A DNA stretch of 64,000 nucleotides from CAVZZG01 sp963779685. GTDB taxonomy: Bacteria > Actinomycetota > Thermoleophilia > Gaiellales > F1-60-MAGs149. The notes under the pieces were generated by a model. That model was not told the origin of the DNA, ran no database searches, and worked only from the letters and a program-made list of their open reading frames with translations. The stretch spans positions 1,364,001-1,428,000 of the forward strand of contig CAVZZG010000003.1 of the NCBI GenBank assembly GCA_963779685.1. The letters run 5' to 3'. How positions within the stretch are numbered: the first letter of the stretch is position 1; each line of letters opens with the position of its first letter. The position numbers and the translations under genes were made by a program. Below are positions 25,436-35,190 of this stretch, one piece after another.

Positions 25436-26214
25436 GCCGGGGGCCTCCTGGCGAGCGCGCGCGCCGGTGCGGCGGTGGCCGCCTCCACGGGATCGAGGCC
25501 CTGCCGCTTCAATCGGGCGACGATGTCGTCCAGGAGCAGCGCCGACCCGGCCAGCGTCCCGTCCGGGCGGTGCGTCTCGACCGCGGCATCCGACACCAGC
25601 ACCGTGCGGCCCGGAGCCACGCGCAGCACCAGCCGCACGATCGCGTCGTGCACGTGGACGCCGTCGGCGATCAGGCCGACGTACACGTCCCGCCGATCCA
25701 GCGCGCAGCCCGCCAGACCGGGCTCCCGGTGGTGCAGCGGCGACATGGCGTTGAACACGTGCGTCACCATCGTGGCGCCCGCGTCGAACGCTCTCGCCGC
25801 ATCGTCATACGTGGCCCGGGAATGGCCGAGCGACACGACCACCCCGGCCGCCACCAGCTGCTCGATGGCCGCGCGAGCACCCGGCAGCTCGGGCGCCAGC
25901 GTCACGATCGCAGGCGGGCCGGCGGCGATCCATTCGGCGATCTCGACCCGGTCGACCGACCGCACCAGCGCGGGATCGTGGGCGCCGACTGCAGCAGGGC
26001 TCAGGAACGGGCCCTCGATGTGCGCACCGAGCACCCCGGGCACCCCCGCGACGGCGGCGATGAAGTCAGCCGCAGCGCCCCGGGCGGAGGTCATCAGCGT
26101 CGGGCAGAACCCCGTCACGCCGCGGCCGGCGAGGCCGGCGGCGATCTCCGTCACGGCGTCACGCCCGGAGCGCACGTCGATGCCGAAGGCACCGTTGACC
26201 TGCAGATCGATCAC
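25432..26214 (-). CDS. nagA: Short NagA-like N-acetylglucosamine-6-phosphate deacetylase
   Basis: 260 residues from GTG 26214, overlapping the TPR gene stop by GTGA. It has the NagA barrel motifs: IDLQVNGAFGID, the metal Glu in HIEGPFLSPAAVGAHD, His in GHSRATYDDA, His in VTHVFNAMSP, and the catalytic Asp in LVSDA. NagA removes acetate from GlcNAc-6-phosphate in amino-sugar and cell-wall recycling. Usual length is about 380; the N-terminal half of the beta-sandwich domain is absent and the C-terminus stops soon after the barrel (ARALARRPPA). The upstream bases code for the TPR protein, so the missing part is not simply mis-started. It may be a reduced but active form or a decayed gene. Confidence 0.82.
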   Translation of the reverse strand: MIDLQVNGAFGIDVRSGRDAVTEIAAGLAGRGVTGFCPTLMTSARGAAADFIAAVAGVPGVLGAHIEGPFLSPAAVGAHDPALVRSVDRVEIAEWIAAGPPAIVTLAPELPGARAAIEQLVAAGVVVSLGHSRATYDDAARAFDAGATMVTHVFNAMSPLHHREPGLAGCALDRRDVYVGLIADGVHVHDAIVRLVLRVAPGRTVLVSDAAVETHRPDGTLAGSALLLDDIVARLKRQGLDPVEAATAAPARALARRPPA

Positions 26215-27596
26215 GCCTCTCCGCGAGCCCGCGCCGCGGCCGCGGCCCTCATGTCCGGCGCAACGCGCTCGTCGTGGGCTATCGACGCGAACACGATCCG
26301 CGCCTCCGCCTCCCGCCCGGCCTCGGCATACCCCGAGGCCGCGTTCCACCGCAACCCGGGCTCGCGTTCGGCGAGGCGCGTCAGGCCGTCGGCGATCTCC
26401 ACCAGCTCCTCGACCTGCCCCGCCCGGCCGAGCTCGCCGAGGTACAGGCCGATCGTGAGGTCGTCCGCCCCGAGGTCGACGGCGCGGCGCCAGTGCGCCA
26501 TCGCCGCATCGTGATCGCCGGTCGTCAGGAGGACATCGCCGGCCAGCCGCCAGGGCCCCCACGCCGCCGGACGCAGCTCCATCAGCGGGGAGAGCCGCCC
26601 GAGGACGGCCTCGGCACCGTCGTCGCCCGCGACACAGGTCTGGACCGCGACGAGGTCGTTCGGGTCGAGCTCGAACGCCGTGCGTGCGGCGGCGCGGGCC
26701 TCGTCGATGCGACCCAGGGCGTGCAGCACGCGACCGCGATGCGAGTGGCCCGCCGCGCTGCGCGGCTCGGCCGCCAGGTGGTCGTCCAGCAACGTCAGCG
26801 CGCGGTCGAGGTGGCCGAGGTCGGCATGCGCAGCGCCCGCCAGCAGCAATGCGTCCGGCGACCCCGGCCGCGCCGCCAGTGCCAGCTCGGCGGCGTTGCG
26901 GGCGAGGTCGGGCTGGCCCTGCGACAGGAGCGCCTGGGCCGCGCCGGTGAGGTAGTCGACGTCCTCGGCATGCGCCGCGAGGTCCTCGCGAACCGAGTTG
27001 GCGAACTCCGTGGCATCGACGTAGATGGGTTCGCCATCCGGCCCGAAGGCGGAGACGAGGTCGCCCAGAGCGGCGAGCCGGTCGAGCACGAAGCCGTCGC
27101 CCGGCAGGATCTCGAGCGCGCGGTGGTACGCGGCCACGGCGGCGTCGCGATCGCCGAGCGCCTCGTGGGTGCGGCCGACGTTGGCGTGGAACGCACCCTC
27201 GTCGCCGAATACCTCGTCCAGATCGGCGAGCATCGCCAGCGCCCGCTCCGGCCGCCCCGATCCCCGCTCGGCCGACGCGAGGTTGAAGCGGGCCGCGGCG
27301 TCCTCGGGGTCGATCGCGACGATCCGCTGCAGGTGCGGTACCGCCGCCTCCCAGTCCTCCGCCAGCAGTGGCGCCTCGGCCGCGATCCAGTGCTCCTCCT
27401 TGGCCACCAGGCGGCCGAGCGCCGGGTCGTCATCGGCGTGGTCGGCCAGGTACTCGCTCGCCCACGCAGCCGCGCGCGCACGCGTGATCTCGAACTCCTC
27501 GCCCGACGCAACGTCCTCGGGCACCGGGAGACGGCGCGGCAACGACGTCTTGGCTGCGATCCGTGCGTCGAGCTCCTCGATGCGCCAGGTCGTCAC
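26211..27596 (-). CDS. TPR-repeat protein, function unknown
   Basis: 461 residues from GTG 27596, which overlaps the metallo-beta-lactamase gene stop by GTGA. Residues 1-75 are charged and non-repetitive; from about 75 on there are roughly eight to ten TPR-like units (for example AAVPHLQRIVAIDPEDAAAR, ALTLLDDHLAAEPRSAAGHS). No signal peptide. TPRs mount protein-protein contacts; no partner is evident. Confidence 0.8.
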   Translation of the reverse strand: MTTWRIEELDARIAAKTSLPRRLPVPEDVASGEEFEITRARAAAWASEYLADHADDDPALGRLVAKEEHWIAAEAPLLAEDWEAAVPHLQRIVAIDPEDAAARFNLASAERGSGRPERALAMLADLDEVFGDEGAFHANVGRTHEALGDRDAAVAAYHRALEILPGDGFVLDRLAALGDLVSAFGPDGEPIYVDATEFANSVREDLAAHAEDVDYLTGAAQALLSQGQPDLARNAAELALAARPGSPDALLLAGAAHADLGHLDRALTLLDDHLAAEPRSAAGHSHRGRVLHALGRIDEARAAARTAFELDPNDLVAVQTCVAGDDGAEAVLGRLSPLMELRPAAWGPWRLAGDVLLTTGDHDAAMAHWRRAVDLGADDLTIGLYLGELGRAGQVEELVEIADGLTRLAEREPGLRWNAASGYAEAGREAEARIVFASIAHDERVAPDMRAAAAARARGEA

Positions 27597-28555
27597 GACG
27601 CCGCGAACACCACCCGGCCGCCGGCGATCGTGGTCGCACGGGCCTCCCGCCGGCCTGCGAGGTGCACCAGGTTCGCCAGGCACTCGACGACGGCGAGCCG
27701 GCGCGCGTTCGGGCCGAGCCGATCGCCGAACACCCGCAGGGAAGCCGTGAAGGCGTCGGCCGGGCCGGCGCCCAGCGCCGCCCTGTGGGCCTGGAGCCGC
27801 TCGAGGTAGTGCGACCGCATCGCCACCGCGCGGGCCGGGACGTCGTCGATCGCCACGCCGTGGCCCGGGTAGGCGACGGTCGCGCCGAGCCGGGCGAGGC
27901 GGTCGATCGTGGCCAGCTGGTCGCCCAGCGGATCCGGCCGCGAGATGGGATGCACGCCGACGAACGGCGCAATCGCCGCGATCATCGCGTCCGCCGAGAG
28001 CAGCCGGCCCGAGACCGCACCGAGCAGCGCGATCTGACCGTCGGCATGGCCCGGAACGGCGACGACGCGCCAGGGCTCCCCGGCTGCGACGAGCGCATCG
28101 CCCTCCTCGAGGATCCGCGTCGGCGGGGCGGGATGGACGTGGTGGACCAGCTCGTCCCAGGCGGTCATGACGGCCGTCATGATCTCCGGTGGGCAGCCGT
28201 GCATCTCGAGGTGGCGCCGCGTCGCGGACACGGAGTCCGGGTCGTGCCAGACCCTGGCCTGCGTCGCGTCGGTGGCCGACATCTCGACCGCACAGCCCGT
28301 CATCGCGGCGAGATCGGCACTCGCCCCGATGTGATCGGTGTGGTAGTGCGTGACCACGAGCCGGGCGATGGACGGCGCGCCGAGCTGCTCGAGCGCGGCG
28401 CGCCAGGCGGTGATCGCATCGGGGGTACCGAGGCCCGCATCCACGAGCGTCCAGCCCGGGGAGCCTTCCAGCGCGTAGCTGTACACGTGGTCGAGGCCGC
28501 TCCAGGGCAGCGGCAGCCGGATCCTGTGCAGGCCCTGCCCGAGGTGGTCGATCAC
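27593..28555 (-). CDS. Metallo-beta-lactamase-fold hydrolase
   Basis: 320 residues from GTG 28555. The zinc motif THYHTDHIG is at about residue 70, with later ligands His in PGHADGQIAL, Asp in LLSADAMI and His in AYPGHG. A C-terminal helical tail (about 230-300) resembles that of LACTB2/RBLL-like members. Such enzymes hydrolyse thioesters, lactones or nucleic acids; the substrate is not readable. First gene of the minus-strand run down to xth. Confidence 0.85.
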   Translation of the reverse strand: MIDHLGQGLHRIRLPLPWSGLDHVYSYALEGSPGWTLVDAGLGTPDAITAWRAALEQLGAPSIARLVVTHYHTDHIGASADLAAMTGCAVEMSATDATQARVWHDPDSVSATRRHLEMHGCPPEIMTAVMTAWDELVHHVHPAPPTRILEEGDALVAAGEPWRVVAVPGHADGQIALLGAVSGRLLSADAMIAAIAPFVGVHPISRPDPLGDQLATIDRLARLGATVAYPGHGVAIDDVPARAVAMRSHYLERLQAHRAALGAGPADAFTASLRVFGDRLGPNARRLAVVECLANLVHLAGRREARATTIAGGRVVFAAS

Positions 28556-28561
28556 GGTGGC

Positions 28562-28567
28562 ACAGTA
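28562..28567 (-). promoter_or_regulatory. -10 box TACTGT of a leaderless promoter
   Basis: On the minus strand TACTGT is followed by GCCACC and the GTG at 28555. The divergent helicase start (28576) is only 20 bases away, so the two promoters must interleave. Confidence 0.45.
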
Positions 28568-28575
28568 CCGGTTCC

Positions 28576-31500
28576 GTGCTGCCCGCCAATCTGCTCTCCG
28601 CCGCCACGGCGACCTGGTTCGGCGACGCCTTCCCGGGCGGGCCGACCGCCGCCCAGCGCGACGGCTGGCCGGTCATCGCGTCCGGTGCACACACCCTCCT
28701 GTGCGCTCCGACCGGTTCCGGCAAGACGCTGGCGGCGTTCCTGATCGGGCTCGACCGGCTCGCCACGGCCCCGGCCTCCGGGCCGGGCGTGCGGCTGCTC
28801 TACGTGTCGCCGCTGAAGGCCCTCAACTACGACGTGGAGCGAAACCTCCGCGGCCCGCTGGCGGGCATACGGGTGGCTGCGGACCGGCTCGGCGTGGCGC
28901 ATCCCGACATCCGCGTCGCCGTGCGCACCGGCGACACCGCCGCCCGCGACCGGCTCGCCATGGTCCGCCACCCGCCCGACATCCTCATCACGACGCCCGA
29001 GAGCCTCTTCCTGATCCTCACCTCTCCCAACGCGCGCGAGACGCTCCGCACCGTCGAGGCCGTCATCGTCGACGAGGTGCACGCCGTGGCGGGCACGAAG
29101 CGCGGCACGCACCTCGCCGTGACGCTGGAACGCCTGGATGCGCTGATCGGGCACGACGTCCAGCGCATCGCGTTGTCGGCGACGCAGCGGCCGCTGGAGG
29201 AGGTGGCGCGATTCGTCGGCGGCGACCGCCAGGTGACGATCGTCGATGCCGGCAGTCGCAAGCAACTCGACCTCGAGGTGATCGTCCCGGTCGACGACAT
29301 GACCGACCTGCCCGAGGCCGCCGAGCAGGCGAGCCAGTGGGGCGACCCGGCCGGGAATCGCACGATCTGGCCGGCGATCTACCCGCGCCTGCTCGAGCTG
29401 GTGATGGAGCACCGGACGACACTGGTGTTCGTCAACTACCGCCGGCTCGCCGAGCGGCTCGCGCTGCGCCTGAACGAGCTCGCCGGGGAGGACGTGGCCC
29501 GCGCCCATCACGGGTCGCTGGCGCGGGAGGCGCGGACGCAGGTCGAGGAGGCGCTGAAGCGCGGTGAGCTGCGGTGCCTGGTGGCGACGTCGTCGCTCGA
29601 GCTCGGGATCGACATGGGCGCGATCGACCTCGTCGTCCAGGTCGAGTCGCCGAAGTCGGTCGCGCGGGGCCTGCAGCGCATCGGCCGCTCGGGCCATCAG
29701 GTCGGCGCGCCGTCGACCGGCCGGATCTTCCCGAAGTTCCGCGGCGACCTGCTGGAGTGCGCCGTCGTGACCCGCAGGATGCGGGACGGCGACATCGAGG
29801 AGACGCGCGTGCCGGCGAACCCCCTCGACGTGCTGGCGCAACAGGTGGTCGCCACCTGCGCGACCGACGACTGGGCCGTCGACGACCTCTTCGCTCTCGT
29901 CCGCCGTGCGTACCCGTACCAGGAGCTGGCCCGTGGCCAGTTCGACGGCGTGCTGGACATGCTGTCGGGACGCTACCCGTCCGATGCGTTCGCCGAGCTG
30001 CGGCCGCGGATCGTCTGGGACCGGGTGGAGGGCGTCGTCCGCGGCCGTCAGAACGCCCGCGCGCTGGCCGTCGCAAACGCCGGCACGATCCCCGATCGCG
30101 GCCTCTACGGGGTGTTCCTGGCCGACGGGTCGGGCCGGGTCGGCGAACTGGACGAGGAGATGGTCTACGAGGCGCGCGTCGGCCAGGTGTTCCTGCTCGG
30201 CGCATCCGGATGGCGCATCGAGCGGATCACCCGCGACCGCGTGCTCGTCTCCCCCGCGCCGGGCCAGGTCGGTCAGATTCCCTTCTGGAAGGGCGAGGGG
30301 CCCGGGCGGCCCATCGAGCTGGGGCGCGCAATCGGCGCGTTCACGCGCGAGATCGGCGCACTGCGGCCGGACGCCGCCGTCCGGCGGCTGACCCGCGATC
30401 ACGATCTCGACGCCCGCGCGGCCGCGAACCTGGTCGCGTACCTGGGGGATCAGGTCGCAGCGACCAGGGCCCTGCCCACCGACCGCACGATCGTCGTGGA
30501 GCGGTTCCGGGACGAGATCGGCGACTGGCGGCTCTGCCTGCTGTCGCCGTTCGGAGGCCGCGTGCACGCGCCGTGGGCGCTGGCGCTGGGAGCGCTGCTC
30601 CGCGACCGCCACGGCAGCGACGCCCAGGCGCTCTGGTCGGACGACGGCATCATCGTGCACCTCCCCGATGCCGACGAGCCCCCGTCGGCCGACCTGATAG
30701 CGATCGACCCCGATGCCATCGAGGATCTCGTCGTCCGGGAGCTGGCGGGAAGCGCGCTGTACGGCGCGCGCTTCCGCGAGAACGCCGCGAGAGCGCTCCT
30801 CATCCCCCGTCGTCGTCCCGGGCAGCGGACACCGCTCTGGCAGCAGCGGCTCAAGGCGCAGTCGCTGCTGCAGGCGACCGAGGGGTACGGCTCGTTCCCG
30901 ATCGTCCTCGAGACCTACCGGGAGTGCCTGTCGGACCACTTCGACATGCCGGCGCTGGTGGCGCTGCTGCGAGCCATCGACAGCCGCGCGCTGTCAGTGG
31001 TCGAGGCGGAGACGCCGTTCGGGTCTCCGTTCGCCGCCTCGCTGCTGTTCGACTACGTCGCCCAGTACATGTACGAGGGTGATGCGCCGCCCGCCGAGCG
31101 GCGGGCGCAGGCGCTGGCCCTGGATCGCCAGTTGCTGCGCGAGCTGCTCGGCTCGGACGAGCTGCGCGACCTGCTCGACGTCGATGCGATCGCCGAGGTC
31201 GAGGCGGTGCTGCGCCGGGCGCACGGGACGGGCGCCGACGGCCTTCACGATCTGCTGCGGCGCGTCGGCGACCTCGCCCGGGACGAGATCGCCGACCACG
31301 ACGCCATCGACGAGCTCGTGCGGGCCCGGCGAGCGTGCTGGGTGCGCATGGCCGGTGGCGAGCGGCTGATCGCAGTCGAAGACGCCGGCCGCTACCGGGA
31401 CGGCGTCGGCGCGCTGCCGCCGCCCGGCCTGCCGGACGTGTTCCTCGAGCCGGTCGCAGAGGCGCTGCGCGGTCTGGTCGCCCGCTACGCGAGGACGCAC

Positions 31501-32904
31501 GGCCCGTTCCGGGCGAGCGAGGCGTCCGAGCGCCTGGGCGTGCCGGCGGCGAGGGTCCTGGACGAGCTGCGCGAGCTGGACCGCGCCGGGACGGTCGAGC
31601 GAGGCGCCATGCGCCCGGGCGGTACCGGCGAGGAGTGGTGCGACGGCGAGGTCCTGCGGCGCATCCGGCGCGCGTCGCTGGCCCGCCTGCGGGCCGAGGT
31701 GGAGGCCGCGCCGCAGGAGGCGCTGGCCCGGTTCACGGCCCGGTGGCACGGCGTGGACGAGCCGGGACAGGGCGGCGGCGACCGGCTCCGCGACGTGATC
31801 GGTCAGCTGCAGGGCGTGCCCCTGCCCATCGCGATCATCGAGCGCGACGTGCTCGCACGCCGCGTGCCGGGCTACCGGCCGGACCTGCTGGATGCCCTCT
31901 GCGCGGCCGGCGAGGTGGTGTGGTGCGGCGCCGGGGACGGGCGGGTGGCGCTGTACTACCGCGAGGACGCGCCGCTGCTCGGCCCGCCCGTGACCGCGCT
32001 GACGCCGGATGGGGACGTCCTGGGGGCGGTGCGGGACGCGCTCCTCGGCGGCGCCTTCTTCGCCGACCTGGTGGCTGCCGCGGGCGTGGCCCAGGGGGAG
32101 GTCGCAACGGCCCTCTGGGCGCTGGTGTGGGCGGGCGAGGCGACCAACGACGCGTTCCACCCGCTGCGCGCCCCGCGCGCCCTCGCCCGCCAGGTGCGCG
32201 GCCCGGCCGCGCAACCCCGCGGGCGACGGCTGCGCCGGCGCGTGTCCGGAAGCCCCTCGGTGGCCGTCTCGGGCCGGTGGTGGCCGACCGCCGGCCTCTT
32301 CGGCGAGGCAACCGAGGCGGAGCGCGCCCGCGCCCGCGCCGAGATCCTGCTCGACCGGCATGGCGTCGTGACGCGGGGAGCGGTGCGTGGCGAAGCCGTC
32401 CCAGGGGGATTCGCGGCCCTGTACCCGGAATTCGACGCGATGGAGATCGCGGGCGGGGTTCGCCGGGGCTACTTCGTGGAAGGGCTCGGGGGTGCCCAGT
32501 TCGCCCTTGCGGGGGCGGTCGAGCGCCTGCGCGACCTGCGGGAGCCCGGGGCCGATCCCGAGACGCTCGTCCTGGCCGCAGCCGATCCGGCCCAGCCGTA
32601 CGGTGCGGTGCTGCCGTGGCCCGAGCGCGCCCGCGGCCGGGCGTCACGCGTCGCCGGCGCCCACGTCGTCACCGTCGACGGGCGCGCCACCCTGTTCTGC
32701 GAACGGGGCGGGCGGACGCTGCTGCCGCTGGTCGAACCCGCCGACCCGGCGGTCGCGGTGGCGATTCACGCGCTCGCGGCGGCCGGTGTCGGCCGCCTGG
32801 CCGTCGAGCGCGTCGATGGTGCCCCGGTGATCGGATCGCCGTTCGAGCCCGTGCTGCTGTCCGCGGGCTTCCGGGCCGGCCCGCGCCGACTCACGCTCGG
32901 GTAA
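28576..32904 (+). CDS. lhr: Lhr-type large ATP-dependent DNA helicase
   Basis: 1442 residues from GTG 28576. RecA-like domain 1 has Walker A APTGSGKT (about residue 43), motif Ia SPLKALNYD, TTPESL, DEVH and SAT; domain 2 has LVATSSLELGIDMG and the motif VI QRIGRSGHQ. The winged-helix and beta-barrel 'Lhr core' follow (LLFDYVAQYMYEG and REHLL-type segments), then a long C-terminal region of about 550 residues typical of full-length Lhr rather than Lhr-Core. Lhr is a 3'-5' translocase induced by mitomycin in mycobacteria and used in DNA repair. It is convergent with a membrane-protein gene 12 bases on. Confidence 0.93.
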   Translation: MLPANLLSAATATWFGDAFPGGPTAAQRDGWPVIASGAHTLLCAPTGSGKTLAAFLIGLDRLATAPASGPGVRLLYVSPLKALNYDVERNLRGPLAGIRVAADRLGVAHPDIRVAVRTGDTAARDRLAMVRHPPDILITTPESLFLILTSPNARETLRTVEAVIVDEVHAVAGTKRGTHLAVTLERLDALIGHDVQRIALSATQRPLEEVARFVGGDRQVTIVDAGSRKQLDLEVIVPVDDMTDLPEAAEQASQWGDPAGNRTIWPAIYPRLLELVMEHRTTLVFVNYRRLAERLALRLNELAGEDVARAHHGSLAREARTQVEEALKRGELRCLVATSSLELGIDMGAIDLVVQVESPKSVARGLQRIGRSGHQVGAPSTGRIFPKFRGDLLECAVVTRRMRDGDIEETRVPANPLDVLAQQVVATCATDDWAVDDLFALVRRAYPYQELARGQFDGVLDMLSGRYPSDAFAELRPRIVWDRVEGVVRGRQNARALAVANAGTIPDRGLYGVFLADGSGRVGELDEEMVYEARVGQVFLLGASGWRIERITRDRVLVSPAPGQVGQIPFWKGEGPGRPIELGRAIGAFTREIGALRPDAAVRRLTRDHDLDARAAANLVAYLGDQVAATRALPTDRTIVVERFRDEIGDWRLCLLSPFGGRVHAPWALALGALLRDRHGSDAQALWSDDGIIVHLPDADEPPSADLIAIDPDAIEDLVVRELAGSALYGARFRENAARALLIPRRRPGQRTPLWQQRLKAQSLLQATEGYGSFPIVLETYRECLSDHFDMPALVALLRAIDSRALSVVEAETPFGSPFAASLLFDYVAQYMYEGDAPPAERRAQALALDRQLLRELLGSDELRDLLDVDAIAEVEAVLRRAHGTGADGLHDLLRRVGDLARDEIADHDAIDELVRARRACWVRMAGGERLIAVEDAGRYRDGVGALPPPGLPDVFLEPVAEALRGLVARYARTHGPFRASEASERLGVPAARVLDELRELDRAGTVERGAMRPGGTGEEWCDGEVLRRIRRASLARLRAEVEAAPQEALARFTARWHGVDEPGQGGGDRLRDVIGQLQGVPLPIAIIERDVLARRVPGYRPDLLDALCAAGEVVWCGAGDGRVALYYREDAPLLGPPVTALTPDGDVLGAVRDALLGGAFFADLVAAAGVAQGEVATALWALVWAGEATNDAFHPLRAPRALARQVRGPAAQPRGRRLRRRVSGSPSVAVSGRWWPTAGLFGEATEAERARARAEILLDRHGVVTRGAVRGEAVPGGFAALYPEFDAMEIAGGVRRGYFVEGLGGAQFALAGAVERLRDLREPGADPETLVLAAADPAQPYGAVLPWPERARGRASRVAGAHVVTVDGRATLFCERGGRTLLPLVEPADPAVAVAIHALAAAGVGRLAVERVDGAPVIGSPFEPVLLSAGFRAGPRRLTLG

Positions 32905-32915
32905 AGGCGTCGGCG

Positions 32916-33512
32916 CTACGCGGCGCGATCGAGCAGCCGCTCGGCGCGCGCCAGGGCTGGCGCGATCTGATCGGTCGGGCCGGCGTGGAGCGGGCTGCCG
33001 CCGTCCCGGATCAGCTTCTCCACGGCGACCACTCCTCTCGGGTCGATGGCCTCGCGGCTGCGAAGGCGTCCGGCGAGCCGGTGGATGGCGGCGCCGTTTC
33101 GCCGCAGCTCGGCCGTGATGCCCCCGGCCTGCGAGAGCGTCGCCATCACGGGCAGCTCGACGACGCGGTTCTCGAGCGCGCGCGCGAGCAGCTTGCGGTT
33201 GCGCGGTGCGAGCAGTTCGCGCTCGCGCTGGGCGATGTCGTCGGGAGCGACGTTGATCCAGCGGTTCAGGATCAGATCGTCGAGGATCTCCCTCCTCCTC
33301 GCCAGGGCATGCGTGGCCGCCAGCCGCCAGAACGCGGCACCGGCGAGGGCGCCCGAGCCGACGACGAAGGCCGCCCGCGGGCCGATCGCGCCGGCCGCCA
33401 GGGCCAGCGCCACCGGGACGAGAGCCGCGACGTACGCGAGGGAGCGGCGAGTGGCGTACCGGACTTCCATCCGGAGACGCGCGAGGCGGGCGGGAAAAGA
33501 CTGATCGGACAT
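32916..33512 (-). CDS. Two-helix membrane protein, function unknown
   Basis: 198 residues from ATG 33512. After about 25 basic residues there are two hydrophobic helices (about 26-43 and 46-65), then a charged cytoplasmic-type domain with NRKLLARALENRVVELPVM. A TAAAAT at 33551-33556 (minus strand) is a candidate -10 box, giving a leader of about 30 bases. I do not recognise the family. Confidence 0.75.
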   Translation of the reverse strand: MSDQSFPARLARLRMEVRYATRRSLAYVAALVPVALALAAGAIGPRAAFVVGSGALAGAAFWRLAATHALARRREILDDLILNRWINVAPDDIAQRERELLAPRNRKLLARALENRVVELPVMATLSQAGGITAELRRNGAAIHRLAGRLRSREAIDPRGVVAVEKLIRDGGSPLHAGPTDQIAPALARAERLLDRAA

Positions 33513-33638
33513 CGCAGGTTCGGGTACTCGTGCCCCACGCTCCAACGCGGATTTTACCACCGGACGACCGACCGCGATCGGTGCCGCGCAGCGTGTTCGG
33601 GGTCTCGATGCGACCTACGGACGGCCGACGAATACGGT

Positions 33639-34385
33639 TCAGCCCGGACTGGCGGGCACGATGCTCTGCAGCGTGAGCGTTTCGGTGAGCACGTTGACGA
33701 TGCTGCCGTCGAGGTTCCGGTGCCATGCGAGCTTCACCGGGACGCCGGCCGACGGCGCGTACCACTCCGTGAACGAGTCCTTGCCGTGGAGCGCGCCGGT
33801 GACGGTCTCCTGGGTCAGGATCTGGAACACCTTGACCGGGACGCCTCCGACCGTGAGCGTTGCCTGACCCTGCACCTTGCTCGTGCGGTGGAAGACGATG
33901 CCGCTCACGCGGTAGGTGGAGTCCCACGCGAGTCCGGCCTTGATGTGCCGCGGGTACAGCAGGGCGGCGGGCTGGACTGCGCCCGAGACGGTATGCCGGG
34001 CGCCGAAGGTCCCCACCGACAGCTTGCGCGCGGTACCCCGGACGCCGGTGATGCCGGTCGCGGTCTGCCATGACTCGGTGTGATCTCCCGAGAGCTGCCA
34101 CTCGATCACGCGGATCGCTGCGCTCAGCGGCCGCACGACCAGGAACGCCTCGGACGGGAGGTCTCGCTGCACTGTCAGCGGCCCGATGCCGATGCGCTCG
34201 CTGCCGCCCGCGCTGTACCGGTAGACGCCCCCCTGCGGCACGCCCGCAGCCTTGACCGTGCCCACGCTCGCGCGGGCCGCCGACAGGCTCGGCGCATCGC
34301 TGCGGTGCAGCCGCCGCCATCCCCACCAGGCGCCGCCGGCGATGGCGACCAGGAGCAGCAGGGGGATGAGCCGGAAGAGCCGCAT
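33639..34385 (-). CDS. Membrane-anchored protein, DUF3108-like beta-rich domain
   Basis: 248 residues from ATG 34385. One N-terminal hydrophobic helix (about 5-22) followed by an extracytoplasmic, beta-strand-rich domain with strands such as GVYRYSAGGSERIGI and GLAWDSTYRVSG that recall DUF3108 proteins. No catalytic residues can be named. Its promoter appears leaderless (TACGCT eight bases before the ATG). It is divergent from the response-regulator gene. Confidence 0.75.
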   Translation of the reverse strand: MRLFRLIPLLLLVAIAGGAWWGWRRLHRSDAPSLSAARASVGTVKAAGVPQGGVYRYSAGGSERIGIGPLTVQRDLPSEAFLVVRPLSAAIRVIEWQLSGDHTESWQTATGITGVRGTARKLSVGTFGARHTVSGAVQPAALLYPRHIKAGLAWDSTYRVSGIVFHRTSKVQGQATLTVGGVPVKVFQILTQETVTGALHGKDSFTEWYAPSAGVPVKLAWHRNLDGSIVNVLTETLTLQSIVPASPG

Positions 34386-34393
34386 TCGGTCGA

Positions 34394-34399
34394 AGCGTA
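34394..34399 (-). promoter_or_regulatory. -10 box TACGCT of a leaderless promoter
   Basis: On the minus strand TACGCT, then TCGACCGA, then the ATG at 34385. Confidence 0.45.
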
Positions 34400-34445
34400 C
34401 TTGCCGGACCCGATCACGGGCCTTCGGAAACCGTACGGATGCTGC

Positions 34446-34495
34446 TTGTCGGCATACTCACGCAATAGGGTGACTTTGCCGATAGACGAACTATC
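34446..34495 (+). promoter_or_regulatory. Candidate promoter and small inverted repeat before the two-component genes
   Basis: TTGTCG (34446-34451) and TAGGGT (34466-34471) are weak promoter-like boxes at short spacing. GATAG-ACGAA-CTATC (34481-34495) is a 5-bp inverted repeat in the probable leader. Function unproven. Confidence 0.25.
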
Positions 34496-34522
34496 ACTAC
34501 CCGACTCCCCGGAAGGTGCCAG

Positions 34523-35164
34523 GTGCAACCCGCAAATCCCGTAGCCGAAGCCATCACCTGCCTCATTGCCGATGACCACGAGGTCGTCCGCGAGGGGCTC
34601 CGCCTCTCCCTCTCCCGCTCGCCCCGCATCAGGGTCGTCGGCGAGGCGTCCGACGGCGAGTCGGCCGTTGCGCTCGCGCAGCGGCGCCGCCCCGACGTGG
34701 TCATGATGGACCTGCGCATGGGCTCGGGGATCGACGGCATCGAGGCCGCCAAGCAGATCCGCAAGACGGCGCCCCGCTCCCGGGTCGTCATCTTCACGGG
34801 CCAGCCCGAGCGCAACCTCCTGTCGCGTGGCCGCGACGCCGGCTGCGTCGGCTACCTCCTGAAGGAGGCGCCACAGGCGACGATCGTCCGCGCCATCGAG
34901 AAGATCGCGTCAGGGGGCGAGTTCGTCGACCCCGCACTGGCGCCATCCCTGATCGTGTCGGAGCGCGAGGGGCTGCTGACCAACCGGGAGCGGGAGATCC
35001 TCCAGCTGCTGGCGAACGGGATGTCGAACAACGACGTCGCAGCGCAGCTCTTCATCAGCCAGGAGACCGTGAAGAGCCACGTCCGGCATATCCTCGCCAA
35101 GCTCGAGGCCGACACCCGGACCCAGGCCGTCGCGATCGCCCTGCGCGAAGCGATCATCGAGTAA
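34523..35164 (+). CDS. NarL/FixJ-family response regulator
   Basis: 213 residues from GTG 34523, preceded by GGAAGG. The receiver domain has the acidic pair in IADDHEVV, the phosphoacceptor Asp in VVMMDLRMG, Thr in IFTG and Lys in LLKE. The C-terminal LuxR-type helix-turn-helix (about 150-210) reads LTNREREILQLLANGMS and SQETVKSHVRHIL. It is phosphorylated by a partner kinase, surely the next gene, and then binds DNA. Confidence 0.92.
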   Translation: MQPANPVAEAITCLIADDHEVVREGLRLSLSRSPRIRVVGEASDGESAVALAQRRRPDVVMMDLRMGSGIDGIEAAKQIRKTAPRSRVVIFTGQPERNLLSRGRDAGCVGYLLKEAPQATIVRAIEKIASGGEFVDPALAPSLIVSEREGLLTNREREILQLLANGMSNNDVAAQLFISQETVKSHVRHILAKLEADTRTQAVAIALREAIIE

Positions 35165-35190
35165 CACGGAACGGCGGCGGAACCAGTCCG

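Noticed and set aside
26215..26562. N-terminal extension of the NagA-like protein
   Set aside because: The extra residues are low-complexity Arg/Gly and the bases code for the TPR protein in another frame.
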